Positions 42,481-53,774 of a stretch of DNA of 64,000 nt are shown piece by piece. The DNA is from Litsea cubeba. Its lineage: Eukaryota; Streptophyta; Magnoliopsida; Laurales; Lauraceae. The notes beneath the pieces are model-generated. The model worked only from the letters and a program-made list of their open reading frames with translations, made no database searches and was not told the DNA's origin. The DNA lies in the NCBI GenBank assembly GCA_012931725.1, contig CM022944.1, positions 60,230,694 to 60,294,693 on the forward strand, in the 5' to 3' direction. The stretch's first letter is position 1, and each line of letters opens with the position of its first letter. Both the position numbers and the translations under genes were made by a program.

Positions 42481-45290
42481 CATCCTTTCGAACCCCATTT
42501 GGCGTGTATTGTTACACTGTCATGCCATTTGGTCTGAAAAATGCTGGTGCCACATATCAGAGGGCTATGATGAAAATATTCCAAGATATGCAGCACAAGA
42601 CGGTTGAATGTTACGTTGATGACCTCGCCGTCAAAAGCAAAAGAAAAGAAGATCATCTCGAAAACCTTCGAGAAGTCTTCCTCCGGCTTCGCAAACACAA
42701 ACTGCGAATGAATCCATTGAAATGCTTCTTCGGCGTCTCGTCGGGTAAGTTCCTCGGATTCTTAGTTCGGAAAGCTGGAATAGAGCTTGACCCCATAAAA
42801 GTCAAAGCCATTCTAGAAATGCCCTCTCCAAGAACCTTGAGAGAACTCAAAGGGCTTCAAGGGAGATTGGCCTACATCAGACGGTTCATCTCCAATCTCT
42901 CGGGGAAATGCCGTCCATTCTCCCGGTTGATGAAAAAGGGTGTAAACTTTGTCTGGGATGCTGACTGTGAAGCTGCTTTCCAAGACATCAAGTCATACCT
43001 GACAAAACCTCCAGTGTTAGCTGCTCCTACCACTGGAAAACCATTCATCTTGTACACAAGAGCCCTTGATCACTCTTTGGGAGCTCTGCTTGCGCAAGAA
43101 AATGATCAAAGAAAAGAAGCTGCTCTATATTACCTCAGCCGCATGCTAGTAGGTGCAGAGCATCGCTACTCTCCAGTCGAAAAAGAATGTCTTGCAGTGA
43201 TGTTCGCCGTACAAAAGCTGCGTCACTACTTGCTTTCCAACACAGTCTACCTGGTCTCGAGGGTCAACCTCTTGAAGGTCCTTGTCACAAAGGCAGGTTC
43301 TCTCAATGCTCGACTGGCAAAATGGTCCATCCTTCTGTCACAATTTGATATTAGGTATGTACCACAAAAAGCAATCAAAGGGCAAGCTCTAGCGGACTTC
43401 CTCGCAGAGCATCCATTGCCTAAAGATTCTCCACTCAGAGATGATCTCCCAGACGAACCAGTCTACAATGTGGAGACTTTCTCACAAAGTGCCTCCTGGG
43501 ACATGTACTTTGACGGTGCAACCAGGACAAATGAAAAAAGACAGCTGATCTCGGGAGTTGGCATCCTCTTTGTTAGCCCCGACAAATACATGATTCCACA
43601 CGCTTTCTCGCTACTGGAACCATGCACAAACAATGCAGCTGAATATCAAGCTCTGATCTTAGGATTAGAACTCGCCATCGAATCCGGTATCACCATGCTG
43701 GAAGTCTTTGGAGATTCTCAACTGATCGTCAACCAGATGAATCAGAAATTTGAAGTCAGGAAGCCAGATTTGTTGCCCTACTACAACAAGGCACAATCAC
43801 TTCTGCAAAAGTTTGACATCTGTCACATCACCCACATTCGTAGAGGTGAAAACATACGTGCAGATGCCCTAGCCGGACTTGCCGCATCCATGGCAATCCA
43901 GGAAGGGGAAAACATGCAAATCACAGTGTGCGAAAGGAGAATCCTTCCTCCTATTAACACACACCAAGCAGTTGCTGAATGCCACCAAGTGGTCGTAAGT
44001 CGGATTTCAATCCTTCAAACTTCAATTGGCGACTGGAGGGATCCGTTCATTGATTACATTATGTTCGGAATCCTACCTGAAGATCCAAAAGAACGGGTAA
44101 GCATCCAAAGGCGAACCCCAAGCTTTCATTTGGATATTCCTTCAAAAATCCTTTACAGGAAATCCTTCAACGGAGTACTTCTACGCTGCTTGTCACAACA
44201 AGAGGCTGAAGAAACACTCAAAGAAGTTCATGCTGGTCTTTGTGGAGCTCATCAGGCTGGACCTAAGCTCTATGATCAGATAAAAAGGTTAGGATATTAC
44301 TGGCCTACCATGGTAGCTGACGCAATGCAATTTGCTAAGCGCTGCCAACAATGCCAAGTTCATGGAGATTACATTCACATGCCTCCAGAATGGCTGCATC
44401 CTACAGCGATCTCATGGCCTTTCGAAGCCTGGGGTATGGACATCATAGGTCCTATTTCTCCCCCTTCAAGCAAAGGTCATCGCTTCATCTTCGCCGCTAC
44501 GGATTACTTCTCCAAGTGGTCAGAAGCATTTGCGTTTAACGAAATGAAGACCTCATCAGTCCTTCAGTTCCTACGCACCAACATCATTTGTCGTTTCGGC
44601 ATACCCAAAAGATTCGTCCATGATAACGGACCACAGTTCCGGGATCATCGATTCTACAGGTTCTGCGACAAATACAAAATCCAAAGCTGTCCTTCGACTC
44701 CATACAATCCGGCAGCAAACGGGTTAGCAGAAGCTTTCAACAAGACACTCTGCAAAATCCTCAAAAAAATGGTCTCTAGTCACAAAAGAGACTGGAGCGA
44801 CAAAATGTCTGAAGCTTTGTGGGCCTATCGAACCACCGTTCGAGGACCAACCCATAGCACACCATTCTCCTTGGTCTATGGATGCGAAGCTGTCGTGCCC
44901 TTGGAAGTACAAATTCCTTCCTTGAGGGTATCCTTGCAAAATGACATGACTCAAGAAAGCAATGTCAAATTGCGACTCCATGAGCTGGACAATCTCGATG
45001 AGAAACGGCTCGAAGCTCAACAAAGCATTGAACTTTACCAAGCACGTATGGCAGGATCTTTCGATAAAAAGGTCAGGCAACGCGCCTACAAAAAGAGTGA
45101 CTTAGTTCTTGCGGTAAAAAGACCAATGGTCTTCGCTCACAAGTCCAAAGGCAAATTTGAGCCAAAATGGGAGGGACCCTATGTCATCGACAAAGTTTTC
45201 TCCAATGGCGCATACGCACTCCTAAACATGGAAGGTGACAGATGTATGCTGCCCATCAATGGCAAGTTCTTAAAGCGGTACTACCCTTGA
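42481..45290 (+). pseudogene. pol: D pol part 2: RT catalytic core, RNase H, archaeal-type RNase H, integrase
   Basis: Continues RT as FRTPFGVYCYTVMPFGLKNA with catalytic YVDD at 42612-42623. The first RNase H has FILYTRALDHSLGALL, lacking the usual Asp. The second, archaeal-type RNase H keeps its acidic residues: MYFDGATRT (43512), NNAAEYQALILGLELA, FGDSQLIVNQMN and NIRADALAGL. Integrase follows with HHCC (HAGLCGAHQAG...CQQCQ) and catalytic Asp in GMDIIGP, Asp in HDNGPQF (44622) and Glu in NGLAEAFNK (44730), exact D,D35E spacing. It ends with PINGKFLKRYYP and no chromodomain. Open to TGA at 45288. Confidence 0.92.
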
Positions 45291-46326
45291 AGACTTACCC
45301 AACTGGGTAAGAGCAATGCCTGTATGGCCAAAACCGGTTTCCAGGTACACGCTCGCTAAACCCACCATCTATTTTAGAATTTTCATATCAAATGTTGAAA
45401 TTTCTAGAAATCTAAAAAAATGCTTACTTTCATCGTTTCATTGTAAAAAAAAAATATATATATCCAAGTTTAGGAACCTTTCCCTAGCTTGACCAAAATT
45501 TTCAACCCTTGAACCCAAAATTCATGGTTTGAAACAAAAATCCGGATTCAGGGATTTCCACCCTAGTCTACCCTGTCTTTTACCGCCAAAATGGTTTTAG
45601 GTCAAAATTTATGACCCTCGTGTCTTTAAACAAAAAAAATGGTTTTTCAAAAACCGCGAGGAAGCGACGCTTAGTCGATACTCGCACAAATCGGAAGCAA
45701 GCGAACCACGTTCGACACTTCCAAAATCGCAGGGAAGCGACATTTCGTCGATACTTGCAAAATCCAAAACCATGGAAACGCAACATTTTCAGTTGATATC
45801 CATAACCCAAAGGTTCGAGAAAACCACAAATTTCAAAAATCGTGGGGAAATGACATCAAGTCAGTACCCGCAAAACCAAAATTTTTGAAAAGCAAGGATG
45901 CGACATTCCATCGATACTTGCACCCAAATCCGCGAGGATGCGACATTCCATCGATACTCGCAACCGAATGAGCAAGGATGCGACATTCCATCGATACTTG
46001 CAAGAACATTCAGTAGGGAGGCAACTTTTAGTCGATACTTGCATTTTTTGAAAACCAAACCGGCTATAAATGCCATCAAAACAGGCTATAAACGCCACAA
46101 ACCGGCTATCAATGCCACCAAAACAAAACCGGCTATCAATGCCACAAACAAAAAAAAAAAAACTTGGATTTCAAAAAAAAAAAAACCGGCTATCAATGCC
46201 ACCAAAACAAAACAGGCTATCAATGCCACCAAAAACCGGCTATCAATGCCGCAAACCGGCTATCAATGCCACCAAAACTGGCTATAGATGCCACAAAAAA
46301 AAACTCGGCTATCAATGCCACAAGAA
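45291..46326 (+). repeat. Repeat-rich spacer of D, part before B
   Basis: It starts with the inverted repeat CTTACCCA/TGGGTAAG (45294-45311), which E also has. Then unique AT-rich sequence, three copies of a ~50 bp unit with GATGCGACATTCCATCGATA (about 45895-46005), and about ten copies of a 20-25 bp unit with CGGCTATCAATGCCAC (46058-46322). Copia B inserted at the edge of this last array. The spacer continues at 55827. Confidence 0.82.
46322..46326. repeat. Target-site duplication of B, left copy (AAGAA)
   Basis: AAGAA before the TG, repeated at 55827-55831. Confidence 0.92.
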
Positions 46327-48378
46327 TGTTGGGATTGGTGTATGCCCTAAAGCCCACTAGCCGCACTCTCATCTTTTGTTACTGGATATTTTCTGGTTAT
46401 ATAATGGAAAGACTCTTTTATGCTTAAACATGTATATATGTATGGTTGTGTAAGGCCCATTGTTTCTAGTAAATGAATTAGGTGTGTAGTGTCTACACAC
46501 AGATAGGTCTAATTCATGGACAACTGGAAACATCATATTTGTTCATAACTGAAAGATGGAGCTGGGCAGTTCATCTTGGTAGAAGTTATAATGAGATACT
46601 CTCCTATATAGGGTGACATACCTAAGTCATGGGAGGCCTTTCCCGGATCTATCTCATTAGTGCATGTGTCATGCATTGAACAGGACCATTGTAGGTATGA
46701 TCTCTAAAATAGTACTATCACAGAAAAGAGATCAAGTCACCTCATGCTACTAAGTAACCGGTGCTCTTAATCTTGAGCATTTGTGGATGAACTGACGAAG
46801 TCAAGTTCTTGTGCTTTGATTCACTATGGGTGAGATTCTATTCATGGGTCAACAGCTCTGTGTTTTGGGTACTCGGACTTGATCAGTTGGGACGTGCAGA
46901 TGCAATATAGAATCTATGCCATCTGATGATGGAATAATCGTCCCCTTAGAATTATCCGATTAATCATCAAAATCTAAGATCTTAGTATATGGATGTTCCA
47001 TATGAATATTGAACTTGTGGGTCGCTCCCTGGATCAAGAGAATTATATTCGAATGATGATTAGGTTTTAGGATATGAAGTTCTAAGGTTTAGATGTAATC
47101 GGGAAGGTTGATAGTACATGTGATAACCTGACTCGATTATGGATGTTACATAGAGGGGCATTCAGGTCATTACACTTAGTAGGTCGAAGACAACCGTCAT
47201 TTTATGACGAGCTTATTATATATATATATTTGTCCTTGGAGTTCAACCATAACTCTTTAGTGGAATGAGTTAAGGTTAAAATGGTCTTTATGTTGCTATG
47301 GGTTTAGCATGGACATTTTGGTCATTTTGGGAGCCAATGGCAAATATGTCTTTTGGTCCCTTCTCTAGTCACTTACCAAGATTGGCATGGTATCCTAAGA
47401 TGTTTAGATAACATAAGGATGAATTATTTTAGTGGAAAAATAATTTTGAGTTTGAATTCAAATAGGCCTTTGATGGCATACATGAATTTAACTCTAGATA
47501 AATTGTATGTGGGCCATGGTGTGCATTGATATGTGGGATGTCCATAATAGGATTTCCATGGGTAAGGTTTTCAACTTTGAGTAGGACTCTACTTGGAAAG
47601 TTGGACTCCTCTTTGGATTAGTATTCCTATGAGTTAGTTTCCTTTTTGGATTAGGAACTTAAAATTAGTAAGTGTTCTACAACTAGTATTACTAATTGTA
47701 TGGAAAGTTCCTTTTGGTTTCCTTTTCTAATTAGAGTGTTTCTTAAAGGAAATAAGTCTTTCCTTTTTGGACATAAATTAGAATAAGGAGAGATAACTAA
47801 ATAGGAAAGGCTTCCCATAGTTTCTATAAAAGGAGAACCATCCCCTTTGGACGTCCATAACAAGATAGCAAGAAGAATGCCACACGTCCAACACTTTGTG
47901 AAACAATTATTGAGCACAAGGAGAGCCCCACACGTCCAGCCCTTTGGAGGTTCTCTTCTTGATTGAAGAGAGCTTAAGGTCTGAGATTTTCCCTTGGAGA
48001 AATAGTTCTTAATTCCTAGATTAAGATCCCACCATCTTAGCCAATCAGATTTGGAAGTGAGATAGAGGAGAAGATCAAAGGCAATACTAGTGCAGAAAAT
48101 TCCAGCAACTTGTTTGCAAATTGCAAGTCTGAGTTCGGGCCTTTGGATCTATTTTTTCAGAGGTTTGAAGTCTACAAATCTTTGAGGTATGAGTCTTCTT
48201 CATTCTCCTTTAATTATACACTTGTTGGTCATGATTTAATGGAGTTTCTATGCGATTCTTTATGGCTGATTTCCGCTGCATATTGCAGAAATCAGATTTT
48301 TTAAAATCTGTCATGCTTTGCATCAGCCATAGTAGTCTCTTTATGAGAAGTTTCAGATCTGAATCGCAATTTCTTTCA
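46327..48378 (+). repeat. 5' LTR of element B
   Basis: 2,052 bp, starting TGTTGGGATTGGTGTATGCC and ending TTTCTTTCA. TATA box at 47825. AT-rich, without the GC palindromes seen in A, C and D. The 88-codon minus-strand frame at 47651-47917 is repeated exactly in the other LTR and is not a gene. Confidence 0.95.
47825..47832 (+). promoter_or_regulatory. TATA box of the B 5' LTR
   Basis: TATAAAAG followed by GAGAACC, about 550 bp before the LTR end; repeated at 55273-55280. Confidence 0.75.
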
Positions 48379-48379
48379 G

Positions 48380-48391
48380 TGGTATCAGAGC
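48380..48391 (+). other. Primer-binding site of B (initiator Met-tRNA)
   Basis: TGGTATCAGAGC one base after the 5' LTR. Confidence 0.93.
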
Positions 48392-50078
48392 CACTCCATG
48401 TGAAATCATGATCCCATGTTGTGTGTAATTAATCCTAGATTGATTATGGGTATGGTGGCACCCTATTAAAGTTATGTTGTGATGCATGTTGTGTGCAAGT
48501 TTCATTAACATTGCTGGAATTTATTTTCCAGATTTGTTTAATGATGCACATAGTGAGTTTGCATGCACTAACCTCTTTGTTTGCAGCCATAATTAGCATC
48601 CTTGATGGTTCGCATGTATGTTGTGTGGATTTGGATGTTTTTTAATTAGTTGGAAAGTGTACGATTGCGCGGTTAGCAATCATAGGAAGTTGTAAAGTTT
48701 CCTTAATTTATTCCAACTAGTCTTGATGTAAGCTTTCTTGAAAAGCATAGGAATCTCCAATGTAATTTTGGTTTTGTTTTTCATGGGTTTGCTTGTATAA
48801 ATCAATTTATGGAAACGAGCAAGAAAAGGAAAGTTTCAAGACAAGAAGGTTGCAAGAAATTGGAGTCCTTGGAGATGAAGGAGTCAAGACTTCTAGATGC
48901 ATGAGGAGTCCTAATTCGATTAGGATTTGAAATCCTAAGAGCAAGGAGCCATCAAGGATTGCATACTTTTATTTGCTTTTATATATGGAATGCATGGATG
49001 AATGCTTTATATAATTGCTATAATTGTCACCTAGAAACATGGCCACCCTTAGGCTCTAAAATTGGCATCTTTATTGTATTAGATTGTTTTTAGTTTGGCA
49101 AATTGTTTTAAACGGAACTTAGACCAGCACCTTCTATTTGTCTAAGGTTTAAAATTGGATAGGGTTTGGTTTATCTTGGTACCCTTGGTTTCCAAAGGAG
49201 GCTAAACTAAAATCTAATTAGATGCTACCTATGGGTTTTCATAACCCAAGATAGGTCTTTGATTCTTTGAAGGGATTTGCTCAAATGTTTTAAAGCAAAG
49301 GTTATTTATTTTTAAGATGACTTAAGTCATAAATTTAATTAACCAAGTTTGCTAGATTTAAAAAGAGCTTTTGAGTAAAACAATGTAAAGGTCAAAAGGT
49401 ATAAACCCTAGTGATAAATAATCAAGTGGGAGAGGGGTTTTAGGAAAGACCCCACGGCCTTCCATTTTCGGTTCATGTTATCTCATTAAAGTGTTAGTGG
49501 GAACGGCCATCCCTTCGGTGGAGTTCTTTAACTAAAGACCGCTTTGATGGGTTAATGGGTGAACTAATGTGAATATTCGTAATGAGGTGTTAGTAGGAGC
49601 GGCCATCCCTTCGGTGGAGTTCTTTACTAAAGATCACTTCTATAGAATGTCAATGAAGTGTTGGTGGGAGCGGCCATCCCTTCGGTGGAGCTCTTTACTA
49701 AAGTTCACTTCTAGGAAGGATAAAAGTCTCTTCCCTTCGGAAGACTTAATCATAGACATTCTGGGAATTTCATAAGAGATGGTTATACACTTGACATAAG
49801 ACGGTGATGACCTCTCCTTAGGAGTCAAGGGTTATTTGTCATATGAGGCCAAACCAATCAGTGATTGGACTACCACTGGATGTGTGTCCAGATAGTGATA
49901 ATCCAAATAAGTCTGCCTTAATTCAACGTGACTGTAGGCTCGGCCATCCCTTCGATGGAGGGTCTATGAGGAGGTTGAAACACTGATACATTATGATTGG
50001 GGTTGAATAATGTAAAAAGTTTCGTGCTTTGTTTTTCCTTTTATAACAAGCACCATATGCATATTACATATATACTGC
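48392..50078 (+). other. Leader of B with a GGCCATCCCTTCGG repeat array
   Basis: About 1.7 kb without a real ORF before gag. Between about 49490 and 49710 three units of 70-90 bp each contain CGGCCATCCCTTCGGTGGAG followed by TCTTTACTAAAG; a fourth partial copy (CGGCCATCCCTTCGATGGAG) lies at about 49940. The repeats could fold into similar hairpins in the RNA leader; packaging or translation control is possible but unsupported. Confidence 0.75.
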
Positions 50079-50753
50079 ATGTCTAATTATAAACCGTTTT
50101 ATATCCAGAAAGAGATGGGTAAAGATTCTTTTAGCCCGTTGGTGAGTATTCTTCGTGAGAACAAGTTGACCGGCCCTAATTACGTAGATTGGAAGAGAAA
50201 TCTTGACATAGTACTCACTGCTGAGGAGTACAAGTATGTCTTGGTTGAAAATTGTCCTGAAATTAATGCCGGTTCTACTGAAAACCAGTTAGAGGCTGAA
50301 AGGAAGTGGAAGAAAGCGAACAGCATGGCTAAATGCTACATGCTCGCTTCCATCTCCAACGTGTTGCAAACGCAGCACGAGCATATGGACACAGCCTACG
50401 AAATCATGATGTCCTTGTCAGAAATGTTCGCAGACAAGAGCAGGCCAGCTAGGCAAGCTGCTATGAGGACCATCATGAATGCTAGGATGGCTGAGGGAAC
50501 ACCTGTCAGAGAGCATATGCTCAAGATGATAGATTGTTTCAATGAAGCTGAGATTCTAGGGGCTGAGATTGATGCAGGGAGTCAGACTGACATGATTCTC
50601 GAAACTCTGCCGGAATCTTTCAATCAGTTCAAGCTCAATTTCAATATGAGCAAGATGGACATGACTCTACCTGAGTTAATGAAAGAACTCCAGGCGGCAG
50701 AGGCTATCATGAAGCCCAAAGCCCCTAGCTCATTTTTTCCAGTCTTCCTCTAA
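50079..50753 (+). pseudogene. gag: B Gag (UBN2-type), frameshifted near its end
   Basis: From ATG 50079, or the in-frame ATG at 50115 (MGKDSFSPLVSILREN). Copia Gag features: NKLTGPNYVDWKRNLDIVL, a helical UBN2-like body, MLKMIDCFNEAEILG, TLPESFNQFKLNFNMSK and ELMKELQAAEAIM. It ends early because of one extra T in a T run near 50735. The following out-of-frame sequence is the Lys-rich linker and the CX2CX4HX4C knuckle CFKCGLKGHWKKDC (about 50869-50910). Confidence 0.87.
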
Positions 50754-50973
50754 ACTGAACCCGAAAGGGAAGAAGTCCAAGAAGAAGCAGAATAAGGGAA
50801 AAGGGCAGAAAAAGGACAATGCTGGTAATAAGAAGGACAAGGGTACAGATGGAAAGCCCAAAGGGAAATGCTTCAAGTGTGGCCTGAAAGGTCATTGGAA
50901 AAAAGATTGTCCCAAGTTCCTAACCTCAGTTAAGAAAGGTACATCTTTTTCATACTACATTGAAACTTGTCTA

Positions 50974-52029
50974 GTGGTTGATTCTACTGACTCATGGATA
51001 GTAGACTCAGGAGCCACTAATCATATCTGCAATTCATTGCAGGGGTTTCAGATAATGCAGAGAATTGAGAAAGGAGAATTTGCCTTTAGAGTCGGAACTG
51101 GAGCTAAAGTTTGGGCAGTTGCAGTAGGAGTTGTTACCTTACATTTTCCATGTAATAGGATATTAGTTTTAAATAATGTTTTCTATGTTCCGGACATGAG
51201 GAAGAATTTAATTTCAGTTTCCAGATTAATTGAATTTAATTATTCAGTTTCTTTCCATTCCGGTATTGATATCAGTAGAGATGGAAATATTATATGTTCC
51301 GGTAGAATACATGACAACTTATTTTATATATATCCTGTTGCTCCTACACTGCATAATGTACAACAAGAAAGCTCAACTTCCCTTAAGAGGAAGGTATCTT
51401 CAATCAATGACACATATCTTTGGCACTTACGTTTGGGTCACATTAACCCAAAACGGATTCAGAGGTTGGTAGAAGATGGGCCCTTGAGCTCATTAGATTT
51501 CAAACCTTTTCCTCAGTGCGAATCATGTCTCAAGGGAAAGATGACCAAAAGGTCATTCTCTGGAAAGGGACTAAGGTCAAAGGAGTTGTTAGAATTGGTT
51601 CACACTGATGTGTGTGGTCCTATGAACAAACTAGCAAGAGAAGGATATGAGTATTACATCACCTTCACCGATGATTACTCTAGGTATGGATATGTCTATT
51701 TGATGCGAAGCAAGCCTGAGACGTTTGATAAGTTCAAACAATTCAAGGCTGAGGCGGAGCTACAACTAGGGAAACATATCAAAGCCCTTCGATCTGATCG
51801 AGGTGGCGAGTACCTCCTAGGGGAGTTCAAGGAGTACCTCACACAACATGGGATTGTGTCTCAGTTGTCTGCACCGGGTACACCCCAGCAAAATGGTGTA
51901 GCGGAGAGAAGAAACCGTACCCTTCTTGATATGGTAAGGTCCATGATGAGTCATGCAACCCTGCCTATATCTTTTTTGGGGATATGCCTTAGAAGCAGCA
52001 GCATACATTTTAAATCTGGTACCATCTAA
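50974..52029 (+). pseudogene. pol: B pol part 1: protease and integrase
   Basis: Same frame as the zinc knuckle. Protease DSWIVDSGATNHIC; GAG-pre-integrase HHCC region HLRLGHINPKRI...CESCLKGK; integrase core HTDVCGPM, RSDRGGEY (Asp 51796-51798) and VAERRNRT (Glu 51904-51906), giving D,D35E spacing. An extra T in the run near 51970 breaks the frame after LPISF. The true continuation (ALEAAAYILNLVPSKS) is in the next frame. Confidence 0.88.
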
Positions 52030-52560
52030 GTCAGTACCTAGGACACCACAAGAAATGTGGACAAGTTGAAAACCTAGTTTGAGACATATTCACATTTGGG
52101 GTTGTCCAGCCTATGTACTGAATGATAAAGCTACCAAGCTAGAACCCAGATCGGAAATGTGCTACTTCATTGGGTATCCTAAGGGAACGAGAGGTGGCAT
52201 CTTTTATCATCCAAAGGAGCAAAAAAGTGCTCATCAGCACTCATGCTAGGTACTTGGAGGATGATTGTATGATGCACCAAGAACTTAGTTGTAAAGAAAC
52301 CCTTAAGGAGATTCTTCCGGGATCTCCTATAACATCTGTACCAGATCCTGAGACAGTAGATGAACAAGATATTCCTTTAAACACTCTGGAGCCTCGTCGT
52401 AGTGGGAGAATTCCTAGACAACCAGATAGATATCTAGGAGTGTCTTTAAAGACAGACTCTGTGGATATGGTTGAGGATCCTACTAGTTACGATGAAGCAG
52501 TAACGGATATAGATGCTGACATGTGGTAGCAAGCGATGAAATCTGAATTGCATTCTATGT
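52030..52560 (+). pseudogene. B pol part 2: integrase C-terminus, broken
   Basis: Recognisable pieces in shifting frames: a stop at 52067 where Trp is expected (MWTS*KPSL), IWGCPAYVLNDKATK, GYPKGTRGG, then RRSGRIPRQPDRYLG and DADMW*QAMKSELHSMY with a TAG at 52527. Directly after this the RT domain is missing its first ~100 residues: SMY is joined to YMQPEGF, and the junction shares TCTAT. Confidence 0.82.
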
Positions 52561-53244
52561 ATCTATATAATGCAACCAGAGGGCTTCATTGCTAGTGGCC
52601 AAGATAACATGGTTTGTAAACTTAAGAAGTCCATTTATGGACTTAAGCAAGCATCTAGAGCATGGAACATCAAGTTTAATCAGGCAGTCAAATCCTTTGG
52701 CTTTGATCAAAACATTGATGAACCATGTGTGTATAAGAAAGGAAATGGGAAAGCAGTTGCATTTTTGGTTCTATATGTAGATGACATATTACTCATAGGA
52801 AATGATGTAGGTTTATTGTCATCCACAAAGGTTTGGTTATCCTCTCAATTTCAGATGAAGGATTTGGGTGAGGCCAGCTATATCTTAGGGATCAAGCTTT
52901 TGCGTGATCGCAAGAATAAGATGTTAGCCTTATCCCAATCTTTGTATATTGAGAAGATATTGGTCAAGTTTAACACGCATGACTCCAAGAAGGGCATGCT
53001 ACCTTCTAGACATGGAGTACCACTATCTCGAGATCAATGTCCAAAGACACCTGATGAGATAGAGAACATGAAGAGAGTTCCATATGCATCCGCTGTTGGA
53101 AGTCTCATGTATGCGATGTTATGTACTAGACCAGATATTTGCTTTGCCGTCGGCATGGTTAGCAGATATCAGTCAAACCCTGGACCTATGCATTGAACAG
53201 TTGTAAAGCATATATTCAAGTATCTTCGGAGAACGAAAGATTAT
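52561..53244 (+). pseudogene. B pol part 3: reverse transcriptase, N-terminally deleted
   Basis: Begins at MQPEGFIASGQDNMV, then YGLKQASRAWN, LYVDDILLIGNDVG with catalytic YVDD, and YASAVGSLMYAMLCTRPDI. A TGA at 53194-53196 replaces Trp in MHWTVVKHI. The finger region and first catalytic Asp segment of RT are lost in the deletion at about 52563, so no active enzyme is possible. Confidence 0.88.
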
Positions 53245-53760
53245 ATGTTAACTTTCCGGGCAGATGATTTAACGCCTTTGGCGTATACAGACTCAGATTT
53301 CCAATCAGATACGCATACCAGAAAGTCAAACTCAGGATATGTTTTTACTCTATCAGGAGGGCTATTTCATGGAGGAGTGTCAAGCAATCATGTATTGCTG
53401 ATTCTACCATGGAAGCAGAGTATGTGGCGGCAGCGGAAGCTGTAAAGGAAACAGTATGGCTCAGAAAAATTCCTAATGGAATTGGGAGTTGTTTCTGCAG
53501 TAGAAAACCCGATTATCATGTACTACGACAACTCTGGTGCCATAGCACAGTGCAGAGAGCCCCGGAATCACAAGAAAGGCAAGCTCATTCAGAGAAAGTA
53601 CCACTTGATCCGGGAATTCATTCAGGATGGAGAGATAGTGGTGGAGCATATTGCCTCAGCAAATAACTTAGCTGACCCATTCACTAAGACTCTTACAGAG
53701 AAAGTCTCCACTTCTCATGTTGAGTCTATGGGTGTTAGGTTAGGAAGCAGTGATCTTTAG
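53245..53760 (+). pseudogene. B pol part 4: RNase H
   Basis: LAYTDSDFQSDTHTRKSNSGYVFTL, then a one-base loss in the GG run near 53360; in the next frame MEAEYVAAAEAVKETVWLRK, YYDNSGAIAQCREPRNHKK, GEIVVEHIASANNLADPFTKTL, ending at TAG 53758. Catalytic positions remain but in different frames. Confidence 0.87.
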
Positions 53761-53774
53761 TGCAAGTGGGAGTT
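53761..53774 (+). other. Polypurine tract of B
   Basis: GCAAGTGGGAGTTT between the pol stop and the LTR TG; AAGTGGGAG is the common copia tract. Confidence 0.85.

Noticed and set aside
13229..45290. The long D/E inverted repeat as a genomic inversion or palindrome
   Set aside because: D has its own LTR start and lies within copia F, while E has independent truncations. Two insertions of one family in opposite orientation explain it.
46058..46322. Regularly spaced short repeats resembling a CRISPR array
   Set aside because: Units are imperfect, spacers are a few bases and repetitive, no cas genes are present, and the setting is a plant retrotransposon.
47651..47917. An 88-codon minus-strand ORF, identical at 55099-55365
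   Set aside because: It lies within the two LTRs of B, whose DNA is near identical. Conservation reflects recent duplication.
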